This document shows, one piece after another, positions 1 to 10,040 of a stretch of DNA of 64,000 bases. Every line of letters starts with the position of its first letter. Positions within the stretch are counted from its first letter, which is position 1. A program made the translations under genes and the position numbers. This DNA comes from Streptosporangium becharense (GTDB lineage Bacteria; Actinomycetota; Actinomycetes; Streptosporangiales; Streptosporangiaceae): contig NZ_JACHMP010000001.1 in assembly GCF_014204985.1 (NCBI RefSeq), positions 6,324,001 through 6,388,000 of the forward strand, given 5' to 3'. The notes under the pieces are model-generated. The model was not told the DNA's origin, searched no databases, and saw only the letters and a list, made by a program, of their open reading frames with translations.

Positions 1-194
1 CCGGGGACGGGCCCACCGGGCCGGCGTCCCGGCACCCCGCCGACCGGGCCCACCGGCGTCCCGCCGGGGACGGGAGCGCCGGGATCCCCGGTGCGCGGGA
101 CCCCGGAAGGTTATGGTCGCTCCGTGAGCGAGTACGCCCCCCGCCCCGCCCCCCTCGTGCGGCACCCGCGCCTCCTGCGCCTTCCGGTCGTCCC
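1..194. other. Window edge, no supported gene
   Basis: This is G/C-rich sequence with scattered copies of a GGGCCCACCGG-like motif. No reading frame here has convincing coding character. In many actinobacteria aroE lies upstream of this prepilin peptidase/aroC arrangement, so the neighbouring gene is probably just outside the window. That last point is inference only. Confidence 0.3.
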
Positions 195-1064
195 GTGAGC
201 GCCGCGACGGCCCTGGCGTGCGCCGCGGCCGGGGTGGCCGGGGCGGCGATCGGCCTCTGGACACGCGGCGTGGTGGCCCGCCACTCCGCGGCGGGTGGCG
301 CCGGGAACGCCGGGCAAGCCCACGGGGCCGGGAACGCCGGGCAAGCCCACGGCGCCAGGGAAGCCGAGAGGACCGGAAAAGCCGTCGGCAGGGCCGGGAG
401 GGCGGACGGGAGCGGGGGCGGAGGGACCACCGGGGAGGGAGCCGGGGCCGGAGGAGCCGACGGGCCCTCACCGGAACCGCCCCGGTGGGGCCGGCCCCCC
501 GCCGGGGCCGTGGAGGCGGTCACCGCCCTGGTGCTGGCCGCCCTCGCGCTGCGGGCGGCGTGGCCCGGCCTCCCCGCGGGGGCGGGCGGCACGCCGCTGG
601 GCCGGGCCACCGAACTGCTCGCCTTCGGGTGGCTGGCGGTGGTCGCGGTCGCGCTGTCCTTCGTCGACGCCGCCACGCACCGGTTGCCCGACCGGCTCAC
701 CCTGGCCGCCTGCCTGGGGACCGCGGCCCCGCTCGCGGTGTCGGCCGCGGTGGACGGCCGGCCGGGCGACCTGCTCGGCGCCGGGCTGGGCGGCGTCGCG
801 CTGGCGGGTTTCTACCTGGTGCTGTTCCTGGTCAACCCGGCGGGCATGGGGCTGGGCGACGTCAAGTTCGCCGGCGGCCTGGGCACCGCGCTCGGCTGGC
901 TGGGCTGGGACGTCCTGGTCACCGGCGCCTTCCTCGGCCTGCTGGCCGGAGCCCTCCACGGGGCCGTCCTGATGGCCCTGCGCCGGGCGGGACGCAAGAG
1001 CGAGATCCCCTTCGGCCCCTCCATGGCCGCGGGCGCCCTGGCCGCCGTGCTCGGCGCGCTCTGA
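195..1064 (+). CDS. Prepilin peptidase, A24 family, membrane-embedded
   Basis: Likely an aspartyl protease of the inner membrane that cleaves type IV prepilin or Flp-type leader peptides. The C-terminal two thirds carries several hydrophobic helices. The family signature GLGDVKFAGG (GxGD catalytic Asp) is near residue 220, and a second candidate catalytic Asp sits in SFVDAATHRLPDR. The cytoplasmic Cys4 zinc/methylase domain of classical PilD is absent, as in many short actinobacterial A24 enzymes. Unusually, a Gly/Ala-rich linker of about 70 residues, built partly from an exact 24-base tandem repeat, is inserted after the first helix. The GTG start is the first in-frame one that keeps that helix. 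The gene sits just before aroC, a common actinobacterial arrangement; no pilin genes are nearby, so its substrate is unknown. Confidence 0.85.
   Translation: MSAATALACAAAGVAGAAIGLWTRGVVARHSAAGGAGNAGQAHGAGNAGQAHGAREAERTGKAVGRAGRADGSGGGGTTGEGAGAGGADGPSPEPPRWGRPPAGAVEAVTALVLAALALRAAWPGLPAGAGGTPLGRATELLAFGWLAVVAVALSFVDAATHRLPDRLTLAACLGTAAPLAVSAAVDGRPGDLLGAGLGGVALAGFYLVLFLVNPAGMGLGDVKFAGGLGTALGWLGWDVLVTGAFLGLLAGALHGAVLMALRRAGRKSEIPFGPSMAAGALAAVLGAL
303..350 (+). repeat. 24-bp tandem repeat inside the prepilin peptidase gene
   Basis: Two adjacent near-identical copies of a 24-base unit (GGGAACGCCGGGCAAGCCCA followed by CGGS) encode a repeated GNAGQAHG segment. It lies in the low-complexity linker and is probably a replication-slippage expansion. 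Confidence 0.75.
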
Positions 1065-1135
1065 CGGCCTCCCCCGTCGTCTCACCCAGTGAGCCGAGGT
1101 CATTCCAGTGAGCGACACGTGGAAGACTTGTCACC

Positions 1136-2314
1136 ATGTTGCGCTGGTTGACCGCCGGAGAGTCCCACGGCCCCGAGCTCGTCGCGATCCTGGAAGGCCT
1201 GCCCGCCGGGGTGGAGGTGACCACGGCCGACATCGACAGGGCACTGGCCAGACGCCGCCTCGGATACGGCCGCGGCGCCCGGATGAAGTTCGAGCAGGAC
1301 GTCGTCACCGTCGTGGGCGGCGTACGCCACGGCCGCACGCTCGGCAGCCCCGTCGCCATCCGGGTGGGCAACACCGAGTGGCCCAAGTGGGAGACCGTCA
1401 TGGCGGCCGACCCGGTCGACCCGGCCGTGCTGGAGGGGCAGGCGCGCAACGCGCCGCGCTCACGCCCCCGCCCCGGCCACGCGGACCTGGCGGGCATGCA
1501 GAAGTACGGCTTCGACGACGCCCGGCCGGTGCTCGACCGGGCCAGTGCCCGTGAGACCGCCGCCCGGGTCGCGCTCGGCCAGGTGGCCCGCAGCTTCCTC
1601 AAGCAGGCTCTCGGCGTCGACATCGTCAGCCACGTCGTCTCGATCGGCGAGGCGACGGCCGACCGGGGCGTCCTGCCGGGCCCCGGCGACCTGGAGGCGA
1701 TCGACGCCGATCCGGTGCGCTGCGCCGACCCGGCCGGCAGCGCCGCGATGGTCGCCGAGATCGACAAGGCCCACAAGGACGGCGACACCCTCGGCGGCGT
1801 CGTCGAGGTGGTCGCCTACGGCCTGCCGCCGGGCCTGGGCAGCTACACCCACTGGGACCGCCGCCTCGACGCCCGCCTCGCCGCCGGCCTGATGGGCATC
1901 CAGGCGATCAAGGGCGTCGCCGTCGGCGACGGCTTCGAGACGGCCCGCCGGCCCGGCTCCCGCGCGCACGACGAGATCGAGAACACCGCCGACGGCGTCC
2001 GCCGGATCACCAACCGGGCGGGCGGCGTCGAGGGCGGCATGACCAACGGCGAGCCGCTGCGCGTCAGCGCCGCGATGAAGCCGATCTCCACCGTCCCCCG
2101 GGCGCTGGCCACCGTCGACGTGCTGACCGGTGAGGCCGCCAAGGCCCACCACGAGCGCTCCGACGTGTGCGCGGTCCCGGCCGCCGCGATCGTCGCCGAG
2201 GCGATGGTCGCGCTCGTCCTGGCCGACGCGGCGGTGGAGAAGTTCGGCGGCGACTCCGTCGAGGAGGTCGCCCGCAACCTGTCCGGCTACCTCTCCTCGA
2301 TGGTGATCAAGTGA
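1136..2314 (+). CDS. aroC: Chorismate synthase
   Basis: Converts 5-enolpyruvylshikimate-3-phosphate to chorismate, the last shikimate-pathway step, using reduced flavin; cytoplasmic. The 392 residues match the family length. Signatures are visible in order: GESHGPEL at the N-terminus, [14 protein letters not shown] in the middle, and [13 protein letters not shown] and [10 protein letters not shown] toward the C-terminus. ATG start with a weak GGAAG upstream. The stop overlaps the shikimate kinase start (GTGA), so aroC, aroK and aroB are translationally coupled and should form one operon. Confidence 0.98.
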   Translation: MLRWLTAGESHGPELVAILEGLPAGVEVTTADIDRALARRRLGYGRGARMKFEQDVVTVVGGVRHGRTLGSPVAIRVGNTEWPKWETVMAADPVDPAVLEGQARNAPRSRPRPGHADLAGMQKYGFDDARPVLDRASARETAARVALGQVARSFLKQALGVDIVSHVVSIGEATADRGVLPGPGDLEAIDADPVRCADPAGSAAMVAEIDKAHKDGDTLGGVVEVVAYGLPPGLGSYTHWDRRLDARLAAGLMGIQAIKGVAVGDGFETARRPGSRAHDEIENTADGVRRITNRAGGVEGGMTNGEPLRVSAAMKPISTVPRALATVDVLTGEAAKAHHERSDVCAVPAAAIVAEAMVALVLADAAVEKFGGDSVEEVARNLSGYLSSMVIK

Positions 2315-2847
2315 CTGGCTCCGAGACCGGCGGAGGAGGCGGCGTGGCCCCCCGAGTGGTGTTGATCGGCCCTCCGGGGTCGGGCAAGTCGACCGTCGGC
2401 CAGCTCCTGGCCGGCCGTCTCGGCGTCCCCTTCCGCGACACCGACGCCGACGTGGAGCGTGCCGCGGGCAAGTCCGTGAGCGACATCTTCATCGAGGACG
2501 GCGAGGAGACCTTCCGCGCGCTGGAGGCCGAGGCCGTCCGGCTGGCGCTGGCCGAGCACGAGGGCGTGCTGTCCCTCGGCGGCGGCGCGATCCTCGCCGA
2601 GGCCACCCGGGAGCTGCTGGCCGGGCACCGGGTGGTCTACCTGGAGGTGGGCCTGTCCCAGGCGGTCCAGCGGGTGGGCCTGGCCTCGGCCCGGCCGCTG
2701 CTCGTGCTGAACCCGCGCAGTCAGCTCAAGAAGCTGATGGACGCCCGCCGTCCCCTCTACGAGGGCCTGGCCGGACAGGTCGTCGCCACCGACGACCGCA
2801 AGCCCGAAGAGGTCGTCGACGAGATCATGGGAGGTCTGCTGCCGTGA
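2311..2847 (+). CDS. aroK: Shikimate kinase
   Basis: Phosphorylates shikimate at the 3-hydroxyl with ATP; cytoplasmic. The P-loop [11 protein letters not shown], the shikimate-binding DTDADVE stretch and SLGGGAI are all present in a 178-residue protein of normal size. I chose the GTG at 2311 because it overlaps the aroC stop by four bases. A second GTG at 2344 ([12 protein letters not shown]) is equally compatible with the fold and would remove a Gly-rich leader. The gene is coupled to aroB by another GTGA overlap. Confidence 0.96.
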   Translation: MTGSETGGGGGVAPRVVLIGPPGSGKSTVGQLLAGRLGVPFRDTDADVERAAGKSVSDIFIEDGEETFRALEAEAVRLALAEHEGVLSLGGGAILAEATRELLAGHRVVYLEVGLSQAVQRVGLASARPLLVLNPRSQLKKLMDARRPLYEGLAGQVVATDDRKPEEVVDEIMGGLLP

Positions 2848-3920
2848 CCGTCTCCAGGATCAAGGTCGGCGGCGAGAGCCCGTACGACGTGGTGATCGGC
2901 ACCGGCGTGCTCGGTGAGCTGCCCGGCCTGCTCGGCGCCGGGGTCCGCACCGTCGCGGTGGTCCACCCGGAGAGCCTGCCGGAGATCGCCCGCCCGGTCT
3001 GCGGCGCGATCGAGGCGGCCGGGTACGAGGTCGTGCCGCTGCCGGTGCCCGACGCCGAGCGGGCCAAGACGGTGGAGGTGCTCGCCGGTCTCTGGTCGGC
3101 GCTCGGCCGCGCCGGGGTCACCCGTTCCGACGCCGTGGTGGGCGTCGGCGGCGGGGCCACCACCGACCTGGCCGGGTTCGCCGCCGCCACCTGGCTGCGC
3201 GGCGTCAAGGTCGTGCAGGTGCCGACCACCCTGCTCGGCATGGTCGACGCCGCGGTGGGCGGCAAGACCGGCATCAACACCCCCGAGGGCAAGAACCTCG
3301 TCGGTTCCTTCCACCCCCCGGCGGGGGTGCTGTGCGACCTGGCCACGCTGGTCTCGGTGCCGCGCGAAGACTACGTCGGCGGTCTCGCCGAGGTCATCAA
3401 GGGTGGTTTCATCGCCGACCCGCGGATCCTCGCGCTCATCGAGGACGACCCGGAGGGTGCCACCCGGCCCGAGGGCCGGCACACCCGCGAGCTGATCGAG
3501 CGGAAGGTCCAGATCAAGGCCGACGTCGTCGGCGCCGACCTGCGCGAGGGCGGCCTGCGGGAGATCCTCAACTACGGCCACACCCTGGCCCACGCCATCG
3601 AGCGCGTGGAGGAGTATCGGATGCGCCACGGCGAGGCCGTCGCCATCGGCATGGTCTACGCGGCGGAGCTGTCCCGTCTGGCCGGCCGGATCGGCCCCGA
3701 CCTCGTGGCGCGGACCCGGTCCATCCTGACCTCGGTCGGGCTGCCGACCTCCTACCGGCGTGAGGTCTGGCCGCAGCTCCGCAACCACATGCGCCTGGAC
3801 AAGAAGAGCCGTGGCGCCAAGCTCCGCTTCGTCCTGCTGGACGACCTGGCGAGGGTCTCCCCGCTGGTCGACCCGCCGGAGGAGCTCCTGGCGGCGGCCT
3901 ACCAGGAGATCGCCCGTTGA
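2844..3920 (+). CDS. aroB: 3-dehydroquinate synthase
   Basis: Cyclises DAHP to 3-dehydroquinate (NAD+ and divalent-metal dependent), the second shikimate-pathway step. The 358-residue protein has the NAD-binding [19 protein letters not shown] region, the [19 protein letters not shown] substrate loop and the metal-ligand segment [12 protein letters not shown], followed by HGEAVAIGM. The GTG start overlaps the aroK stop. Its position between aroK and aroQ is the usual actinobacterial order. Confidence 0.98.
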   Translation: MTVSRIKVGGESPYDVVIGTGVLGELPGLLGAGVRTVAVVHPESLPEIARPVCGAIEAAGYEVVPLPVPDAERAKTVEVLAGLWSALGRAGVTRSDAVVGVGGGATTDLAGFAAATWLRGVKVVQVPTTLLGMVDAAVGGKTGINTPEGKNLVGSFHPPAGVLCDLATLVSVPREDYVGGLAEVIKGGFIADPRILALIEDDPEGATRPEGRHTRELIERKVQIKADVVGADLREGGLREILNYGHTLAHAIERVEEYRMRHGEAVAIGMVYAAELSRLAGRIGPDLVARTRSILTSVGLPTSYRREVWPQLRNHMRLDKKSRGAKLRFVLLDDLARVSPLVDPPEELLAAAYQEIAR

Positions 3921-3999
3921 GCCCGGCTCCGGCCGGGCCGCGGACCGGGAACGTCGGCCGCGCGACCGGCGCGGCCATCGAGGAGCGGTGATCGACCCG

Positions 4000-4437
4000 A
4001 TGAAATCCGTCTACGTGCTCAACGGCCCGAACCTGTCACGGCTGGGCACCCGCGAACCGGACGTCTACGGCGCGGAGAGCTTCGCCGACCTGAGCGCGCT
4101 CTGCCGGGACGCCGGCCGGGAGCTCGGTCTCTCGGTCGACGTCCGGCAGACCGACGACGAGGCCGAGATGCTGGGCTGGCTGCACGAGGCGGCCGACGGC
4201 AGGATCCCGGTGGTGCTGAACCCCGCGGCGTTCACCCACTACTCCTACGCGCTGCGGGACGCCGTCGCCCAGCGCACCGCGCCTCTCGTCGAGGTGCACA
4301 TCTCCAACCCGGCCGCCCGGGAGGAGTTCCGGCACACCTCGGTGGTCGCCTCCGTGGCGACCGGTACGATCGCCGGCTTCGGCCTGCGGTCGTACGTGCT
4401 GGCGCTGCGGGCCATCGCCGACAGCCTCGCCGAGTGA
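4000..4437 (+). CDS. aroQ: Type II 3-dehydroquinate dehydratase
   Basis: Dehydrates 3-dehydroquinate to 3-dehydroshikimate; small dodecameric type II enzyme. The protein starts [17 protein letters not shown] with the expected active-site lid and catalytic Tyr (DVYG). It also has [16 protein letters not shown], and [19 protein letters not shown] containing the conserved His. About 145 residues, typical. The ATG at 4000 matches the family N-terminus; an in-frame GTG at 3988 would add four residues and sits only two bases after an AGGAG. It follows aroB by about 80 bases and is probably cotranscribed. Confidence 0.96.
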   Translation: MKSVYVLNGPNLSRLGTREPDVYGAESFADLSALCRDAGRELGLSVDVRQTDDEAEMLGWLHEAADGRIPVVLNPAAFTHYSYALRDAVAQRTAPLVEVHISNPAAREEFRHTSVVASVATGTIAGFGLRSYVLALRAIADSLAE

Positions 4438-4474
4438 CCGGCCGGCGAGCCCGCACCGCCGGGGGCGTACCCGC

Positions 4475-6583
4475 CTACCCGTCGCCGAGCCGCCGCAGGG
4501 CACTGCGGACCTTGGCCGGGTCGTGGGTGGGCCAGAAGGGCGGCAGCGAGTCGCGCAGGAACCCCGCGTAGCGGGCGGTCGCCAGCCTGGGGTCGAGCAC
4601 CGCCACCACGCCCTTGTCGTGCTGGCTGCGCAGCAACCGGCCCGCCCCCTGGGCCAGGAGCAGCGCGGCGTGGGTGGCGGCGACCGCCATGAAGCCGTTG
4701 CCGCCCTTGGCGGTGACATGGCGCTGGCGGGCGGAGCTGAGCGGGTCGTCGGGGCGGGGGAAGGGGATGCGGTCGATGATGACCAGCCGCAGCGAGGGGC
4801 CGGGCACGTCGACGCCCTGCCACAGCGACAGGGTGCCGAACAGGCACGTCGGCTCGTCCTCGGCGAACTGCTTGACCAGCAGCATCGTGGAGTCGTCGCC
4901 CTGGCAGAGCAGCGGCACGCTCAGCCGGTCGCGCAGGGCGTCGGTGGCGGCCCTGGCCGCCCGCATTGAGGAGAACAGGCCGAGGGTGCGTCCGCCGGCG
5001 GCCTCGATCAGCTCGGTGATCTCCTCCAGGTACGCCTCGGGCAGGCCGTCGCGGCCAGGCTGCGGCAGGTGCTTGGCGATGTAGAGGATGCCGCTGCGGG
5101 GGTGGTCGAAGGGGGAGCCGACGTCGAGGCCGGTCCAGCCGGTCCGGCTCCTGGCACCCTGTTTCTTCGGTTTCCCGGCGCGGCCCTCGCCGTCTCCGGT
5201 CTCTCCCGGGGTGTCCGTGACGTTCGCGTCGTCCGTGCCGTTCGTGCCCGCGGCTCCCAGCCCCCACTGGCGGGCCAGGCCGTCGAAGGCGCCGCCCAGG
5301 GCGAGCGTGGCCGAGGTCAGGATGACCGTGCGGTCGCCGAAGAGCTTGTCGCGGAGCATGCCTGCCACGGTCAGCGGCGCCACCCGCAGCACCGCAGGAC
5401 GTCGGTCGGTTCCGGCCTCCAGCCAGACCACCTCGGCCCGGTCGATCTCCGAGGCGTGGCCGAAGGCGTCGAGCATGCGCTGCGCGGTGTCGTGGACCTC
5501 GTCCAGCGCGGTGAAGGCGGCCTTGCGCAGCCCCGCCGCCTCCGGGTCGTCCTTGTCGGCGTTGCGCGGGCCGAGGGCGGTGACGCACGCCCACGCCGAG
5601 TCGCGGATCAGCGTCAGGGTCAGCCCGAGCACCTGGGGCAGGTCGTCCAGGCGGCCGGCGGGGGCGGCGGCGAGCAGCGCCTTCAGGTCCTCCCCGGCCT
5701 CCAGGAGCCGGTCGGCGAGGTGTTGTTCGATCAGCTTGCCGACCCGGCGCACGGCCAGCGACACCATGGTCTCCGACAGTTCGCCGCTGACCACCGAGGT
5801 GACCCGGTCGACCAGTTCGTGGGCCTCGTCGACGACCACCACCTCGTGCTCGGGCAGCAGCGGCAGGTCCTCCATCGCGTCGATCGCGAGCAGCGCGTGG
5901 TTGGTCACCACCACGTCCGACTCGCCGGCGCGGGCGCGGGCCAGCTCGGCGAAGCACTCGGTGCCGTTGGGGCAGCGGGTGGCTCCCAGGCACTCCCGGG
6001 AGCTCACCGAGAACTGCCGCCACGCCTGCTCGTTGACGCCGGGGACGAGCTCGTCGCGGTCGCCCGTCTCGGTCTCGTCGGCCCACTCCTGGATGCGCTG
6101 GACCATCCGCCCGGTCGCGCTGGTCTCGCGGGGGTCGAAGAGCTGGTCCTGCTCCTCGTCGGGCCAGCCGGCGCTCGCCTTGTAGCGGCACAGGTAGTTG
6201 CGGCGGCCCTTGAGGATCGCGAACGTGGGCTCGTGCGGCAGCTTGGGGGCCAGGGCCCCGGCCAGGCGGGGCAGGTCGCGGTCGACGAGCTGGCGCTGGA
6301 GCGCGATCGTGGCGGTGGAGACGACCACGGCGCTCCCGGCGGTCATCGCGTGCCGGATCGACGGGATCAGGTAGGCCAGCGACTTGCCGGTGCCGGTGCC
6401 TGCCTGCACGGCCAGGTGCTCGCCCGAGTCGATCGCCCGTTGCACGGCTCGCGCCATGGTGATCTGCCCGGGGCGCTCGACCCCGCCCACCGCCTGGACG
6501 GCGGTGCTCAGCAGGTCCTCCACCGGTGGGATGTCCACCGTGGGGGAGACGTCATGGGATGAGGCGATGGAGTCGGTCGGCAC
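4475..6583 (-). CDS. ATP-dependent helicase, DinG/XPD-like with Fe-S cysteines
   Basis: Superfamily 2 5'-3' DNA helicase likely acting on damaged or structured DNA. Walker A is AGTGTGKSLAYL near residue 61 and the DEAH box is VVVDEAHEL near residue 230. Four cysteines between them (one in NYLCRYK, three in CLGATRCPNGTEC) fit the XPD/DinG [4Fe-4S] cluster. The C-terminal helicase half ends with TLSLWQGVDVPGPSL and QGAGRLLRS. I place the start at GTG 6583 (MPTDSIASS...); the longer frame to 6703 adds a Cys/Arg-rich segment with no coding character. About 702 residues. It converges on aroQ with only 37 bases between the stops. Confidence 0.9.
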   Translation of the reverse strand: MPTDSIASSHDVSPTVDIPPVEDLLSTAVQAVGGVERPGQITMARAVQRAIDSGEHLAVQAGTGTGKSLAYLIPSIRHAMTAGSAVVVSTATIALQRQLVDRDLPRLAGALAPKLPHEPTFAILKGRRNYLCRYKASAGWPDEEQDQLFDPRETSATGRMVQRIQEWADETETGDRDELVPGVNEQAWRQFSVSSRECLGATRCPNGTECFAELARARAGESDVVVTNHALLAIDAMEDLPLLPEHEVVVVDEAHELVDRVTSVVSGELSETMVSLAVRRVGKLIEQHLADRLLEAGEDLKALLAAAPAGRLDDLPQVLGLTLTLIRDSAWACVTALGPRNADKDDPEAAGLRKAAFTALDEVHDTAQRMLDAFGHASEIDRAEVVWLEAGTDRRPAVLRVAPLTVAGMLRDKLFGDRTVILTSATLALGGAFDGLARQWGLGAAGTNGTDDANVTDTPGETGDGEGRAGKPKKQGARSRTGWTGLDVGSPFDHPRSGILYIAKHLPQPGRDGLPEAYLEEITELIEAAGGRTLGLFSSMRAARAATDALRDRLSVPLLCQGDDSTMLLVKQFAEDEPTCLFGTLSLWQGVDVPGPSLRLVIIDRIPFPRPDDPLSSARQRHVTAKGGNGFMAVAATHAALLLAQGAGRLLRSQHDKGVVAVLDPRLATARYAGFLRDSLPPFWPTHDPAKVRSALRRLGDG

Positions 6584-6837
6584 GACAGCCAACCGTACCC
6601 GTTCGGCCCGACAACCGGGGCTGCTCCGGGGAGTCGCCGGGCGGACGCATACCCGCATTCCGGAACCCGGGGTTCCCCCGTCATGGCAGACTGGCTCGAC
6701 CACCGGTCGGCGAATCCCCGAAAGGTCAAAGAAGATCTACCCTTCTGGTGTCATCAGGGCGGAAGATGGGGACGGAGAGACGGGTTCGGTAGGGTTTCCC
6801 GAGGTTGAGTGGACGAATAAAGGCTGGTTAAAGCACT

Positions 6838-8256
6838 ATGTCCTCCATGTCGGAAGTTGTCCCGTTGCCGTCATTCGGCGAGGTGTTCTTTGACGAGCGC
6901 GGCCAGGAGCGGGTGCTCCGGGTCACCTGGCACGAGGGCACTCTGGTGCTGAGCCTGTGGCGTGGCGAGATGTGCACCGCCAGTTTTCGTATGCCCATGA
7001 GTGATGTGGGACGCCTGGTGGACACCCTCGACGAGGGCTTCGTCGAGGCCGGCGGGCAGTACGACGACGAGGTGGGCGAGCAGCCCGCCCACGCCGAGCA
7101 CCAGACCTACGGTGAGTACCCCGGAACCGGTCAGTACGCCAGGCCGCGTCCCGAGGACTACGCCGAGTCCCCCCGGTACCCCGAGTCCCCCCAGATTCCC
7201 CAGCCGGCGCAGTACCCCGACTCCGCGCAGTACGCCGAGCCGGTTCCCCGTCCCGGACCGTCGCCGGAGGAGTCCCGCCCGGTCCCCGTCGTCGGCCCGA
7301 ACGATGTGCTCGTCGCGCGGGGGAGCGCTCCGTCCCCCGACCGCCCGCAGGACCGGACCGGACCGCTCTACGGGTCCGGCGACGCCGTGCCGCGGGAGAA
7401 CATGATCGTGAACGACGCGCTGCCCTACGGGCAGTCGCAGCCCGTCGAGCCGATGGCCGCCGGTTCCGGGGAGCCGGCCTACCAGCTCCCCGGCGACCAC
7501 TACCCGCCCGACCGGCAGCCCGCCCCGTACGGTGACCGGCAGCCCGACCCGTACGGGATGACCGCCCCGCAGCAGCCCGGCGACCGGTACGGGATGACCG
7601 CCCCGCCGCAGGAGCCCGCCGACCGGTACGGCGTCGCGCCACAGCAGCCGGTCGACCCGTTCGCGCCTCCGGTCGTCCGGCAGCAGCCGGTCGACCCGTT
7701 CGCACCGCACGCCGAGCAGTTCCCGCCCCCCGCTCACCAGCCCCGCCCCGACCCGTACGGGCAGCCCGCCCCGCCGACCTCGACCGACCCGTACGGCTTC
7801 GCCGCCCAGCAGCAACAGCAACACCAGCAGCACCAGCCCGGTTACGCCTCTCCCCAGCAGGATCCCTACGCGTCCCCGCAGGATCCCTACGGCGGCGGTT
7901 ACCCGGCGCCCGCCCAGCCCGGTCCCTACGCCTTCGGCGGTCAGCAGGCCGTCCCGCCGCAGCCGCCGTCCCATCCGGCCGGTCACCCGCCCGGTCATCC
8001 GGCCGACCTGCGTGACCTGTACGGCCCACAGGGCGGCTACCAGCAGGAGGTCGATCCGTCCGACCCGCTGGGACTGTTCGGCCAGCCGGCCCAGCCCGGC
8101 CCCGAACAGCGGATGCACCGCCCCTACGTCCAGGAGCCGCCGCATTCCACCGGCGAACGGCCCCGTCCCGAGCAGCGTTACGACGAGCAGCGCTATGACG
8201 AGCAGCGCTACGACGACCGCCGTCGCGACGAACGGGACGACCGCCGCGACTGGTGA
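6838..8256 (+). CDS. Conserved hypothetical protein with long Pro/Gln/Tyr-rich tail
   Basis: Function not recognised. Residues 1-75 look globular (FGEVFFDERGQERVLRVTW, then LSLWRGEMCTASFRMP). The remaining ~400 residues are low complexity, rich in Pro, Gln, Tyr and Asp, with recurring DPYG, DRYGMTAP and VDPFAP motifs, and end in a charged RYDEQ repeat. No signal peptide or membrane segment is seen, so it is probably cytoplasmic, with an intrinsically disordered tail. An ATG at 6847 is an alternative start. It is divergent from the helicase gene. Possible roles as a phase-separating or scaffold protein are speculation. Confidence 0.75.
   Translation: MSSMSEVVPLPSFGEVFFDERGQERVLRVTWHEGTLVLSLWRGEMCTASFRMPMSDVGRLVDTLDEGFVEAGGQYDDEVGEQPAHAEHQTYGEYPGTGQYARPRPEDYAESPRYPESPQIPQPAQYPDSAQYAEPVPRPGPSPEESRPVPVVGPNDVLVARGSAPSPDRPQDRTGPLYGSGDAVPRENMIVNDALPYGQSQPVEPMAAGSGEPAYQLPGDHYPPDRQPAPYGDRQPDPYGMTAPQQPGDRYGMTAPPQEPADRYGVAPQQPVDPFAPPVVRQQPVDPFAPHAEQFPPPAHQPRPDPYGQPAPPTSTDPYGFAAQQQQQHQQHQPGYASPQQDPYASPQDPYGGGYPAPAQPGPYAFGGQQAVPPQPPSHPAGHPPGHPADLRDLYGPQGGYQQEVDPSDPLGLFGQPAQPGPEQRMHRPYVQEPPHSTGERPRPEQRYDEQRYDEQRYDDRRRDERDDRRDW
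8170..8214 (+). repeat. 15-bp tandem repeat, three units, coding
   Basis: Three 15-base units (GAGCAGCGYTAYGAC) encode EQRYD three times, followed by a degenerate DRRRD unit. They lie at the end of the Pro/Gln-rich hypothetical gene and differ only at synonymous pyrimidines. Confidence 0.85.
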
Positions 8257-8317
8257 CGTCCTCGTGACCGGTGACGGCCCCGCGACCGGTTGCCGCCGCA
8301 GCCCCGCCGGCCGCGTG

Positions 8318-8378
8318 GGCGGCCGTCGGGGACCACAGCCGGGCCGCGTCGAGGACCACGACCGGTGCGTCGGGGACC
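8318..8378 (+). repeat. Degenerate ~21-bp direct repeats upstream of the antiporter
   Basis: Three imperfect copies of CGTCGgGGACCACgrCCG follow one another in the leader between the hypothetical gene and the antiporter. They are non-coding and their role is unknown. Confidence 0.45.
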
Positions 8379-8456
8379 ACGGCCGCACCACACGCCGCCG
8401 GTGCGTGGGCGGTGCTCGGCGTCCCGTAGGCTGACCTCCGCTGACGGGGGGGTGAG

Positions 8457-10040
8457 ATGGACCAGTCGACGGTGCTGCAAATGCTCCTCGTGCCGGTCAT
8501 GGCGATCGCGGTGGCGGCGGTCGCCCGGCAGCGGGGATGGCCGGTCCCGCTGCTGCTGGTGCTCGCCGGCCTGGTGCTGTCGCCCGTGGTCCCCGACTAC
8601 CAGCTCGACGCCGAGCTGGTCCTGCTCGTCTTCCTGCCCCCGCTGCTCTACGCGGCCGCGATCGAAAGCTCCTACCTGCGGCTGAAGGACGTCAGCAGGC
8701 CGGTCGCGCTGCTCTCGGTCGGCCTGGTGCTGTTCACCACGCTGGTCATCGGCGGGGTCGCCCACCTGCTCATGCCCGACCTGCCGCTGGCCGCCGCGTT
8801 CGCCCTGGGGGCGATCGTGGCGCCGCCCGACGCGGTCGCCGCCGTCGCGGTGGCCCGCAGGCTCGGCCTGCCCCGCAAGGTGGTCGCGATCCTGGTGGGG
8901 GAGAGCCTGTTCAACGACGCGACCGCGCTCACCGTCTACCGGGTGGCCGTCGCCGCCGCACTGGGCGAGGGGGTGAGCTGGTCCGCGGCGGGCGTCGAGT
9001 TCCTCCGGTCGGCGGCCGGCGGCGTGGTGGTGGGCGTCGCGCTCACCTGGATCCTCACCCGGGTGCTGCGGATGCTGCGCGACGCGCTCGTCGAGAACAC
9101 CGTCATGCTGCTCATCCCGTTCGCGGTCTACCTCGCGGCGGAGAGCGTGCACGTCTCCGGCGTGGTGGCCGTCGTGATCGTCGGCCTGTCCATCGGTCAT
9201 CTCATGCCCAGGGCGGCCTTCGGCACCCGGTTGCTGTCCGACGCGGTCTGGCGGGTCTTCGGCTTCTTCCTGGAGTCGATCGTCTTCGTGCTGATCGGCC
9301 TGCAGATGTGGCCGATCATGCGGAACCTCGGCGGGGCCGACCCGTGGCGGCTCGGCGGGATGGCGCTGGCCGTCTTCGCCGCCGCGGTGGCCTCCCGGAT
9401 CGTCTGGGTCGTGCCCAGCATCTACCTGCCGCGGATCCTGTCCGGCAGGGTCCGCAGGCGCGAGCCGCATCCCCCGTCCTGGCAGAACGTGGCGATCGTG
9501 AGCTGGGCGGGCATGCGCGGCGTGGTCTCGCTCGCCGCGGCGTTCGCCATCCCGGAGGGCTTCCCCGGCCGCGACACGCTGCTCTTCCTCACCTTCGCGG
9601 TGGTGATCGGCACCCTCCTCGTGCAGGGGCTGACGTTCCCGGCTCTGATCCGCAGGCTGCGGGTCTCCAACGAGCAGGAGATCTACGGCGACAACCTGGC
9701 CGAGGCCGCCGCCCAGCAGGCGGCGGCCTCGGCCGCGCTCGCCCGGCTGGAGGAACTCGTCGCCGCCGGGGTGGGGGAGACCCACCAGGAGGTCGTCGAC
9801 CAGCTCAGGGCGAAGTCGGAGCGGCGCACCCTCGGCGCGTGGGAACGCCTGGGCGGCGGCACCGGGCAGGAGGGCGAGGAGACGCCGAGCACCGTCTACC
9901 GGCGGCTCCGCAGGGAGATGCTCGCGGCCGAGCGCGAGGTGTTCGTCCGGCTCCGCGACGAGCGGCGCATCGACGACGAGGTGCTTCGCCGGGTCGTCCA
10001 GGATCTCGACTTCGAGGAGGCCATCCTGGAGCGCGACTGA
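8457..10040 (+). CDS. Na+/H+ antiporter, CPA1 (NhaP/NHE-like) family
   Basis: Likely exchanges cytoplasmic Na+ (or K+) for protons at the membrane. About 12 hydrophobic segments fill residues 1-400. The family ion-binding stretches are present: FLPPLLYAAAIESS, LGAIVAPPDAVAAVAVARR and ESLFNDATALTVYR (the ND pair), then SWAGMRGVVSLAAA. A soluble helical tail of about 120 residues follows (AEAAAQQAAASAALARLEEL..., ending FEEAILERD), as in the Na+/H+ exchanger subgroup common in actinobacteria. ATG start preceded by a GGGGGG-type ribosome site. Single-gene unit. Confidence 0.93.
   Translation: MDQSTVLQMLLVPVMAIAVAAVARQRGWPVPLLLVLAGLVLSPVVPDYQLDAELVLLVFLPPLLYAAAIESSYLRLKDVSRPVALLSVGLVLFTTLVIGGVAHLLMPDLPLAAAFALGAIVAPPDAVAAVAVARRLGLPRKVVAILVGESLFNDATALTVYRVAVAAALGEGVSWSAAGVEFLRSAAGGVVVGVALTWILTRVLRMLRDALVENTVMLLIPFAVYLAAESVHVSGVVAVVIVGLSIGHLMPRAAFGTRLLSDAVWRVFGFFLESIVFVLIGLQMWPIMRNLGGADPWRLGGMALAVFAAAVASRIVWVVPSIYLPRILSGRVRRREPHPPSWQNVAIVSWAGMRGVVSLAAAFAIPEGFPGRDTLLFLTFAVVIGTLLVQGLTFPALIRRLRVSNEQEIYGDNLAEAAAQQAAASAALARLEELVAAGVGETHQEVVDQLRAKSERRTLGAWERLGGGTGQEGEETPSTVYRRLRREMLAAEREVFVRLRDERRIDDEVLRRVVQDLDFEEAILERD

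Noticed and set aside
5069-6562. 497-codon plus-strand frame over the helicase gene
   Set aside because: Composition is a typical antisense shadow; the minus strand carries Walker A, DEAH and Fe-S cysteines.
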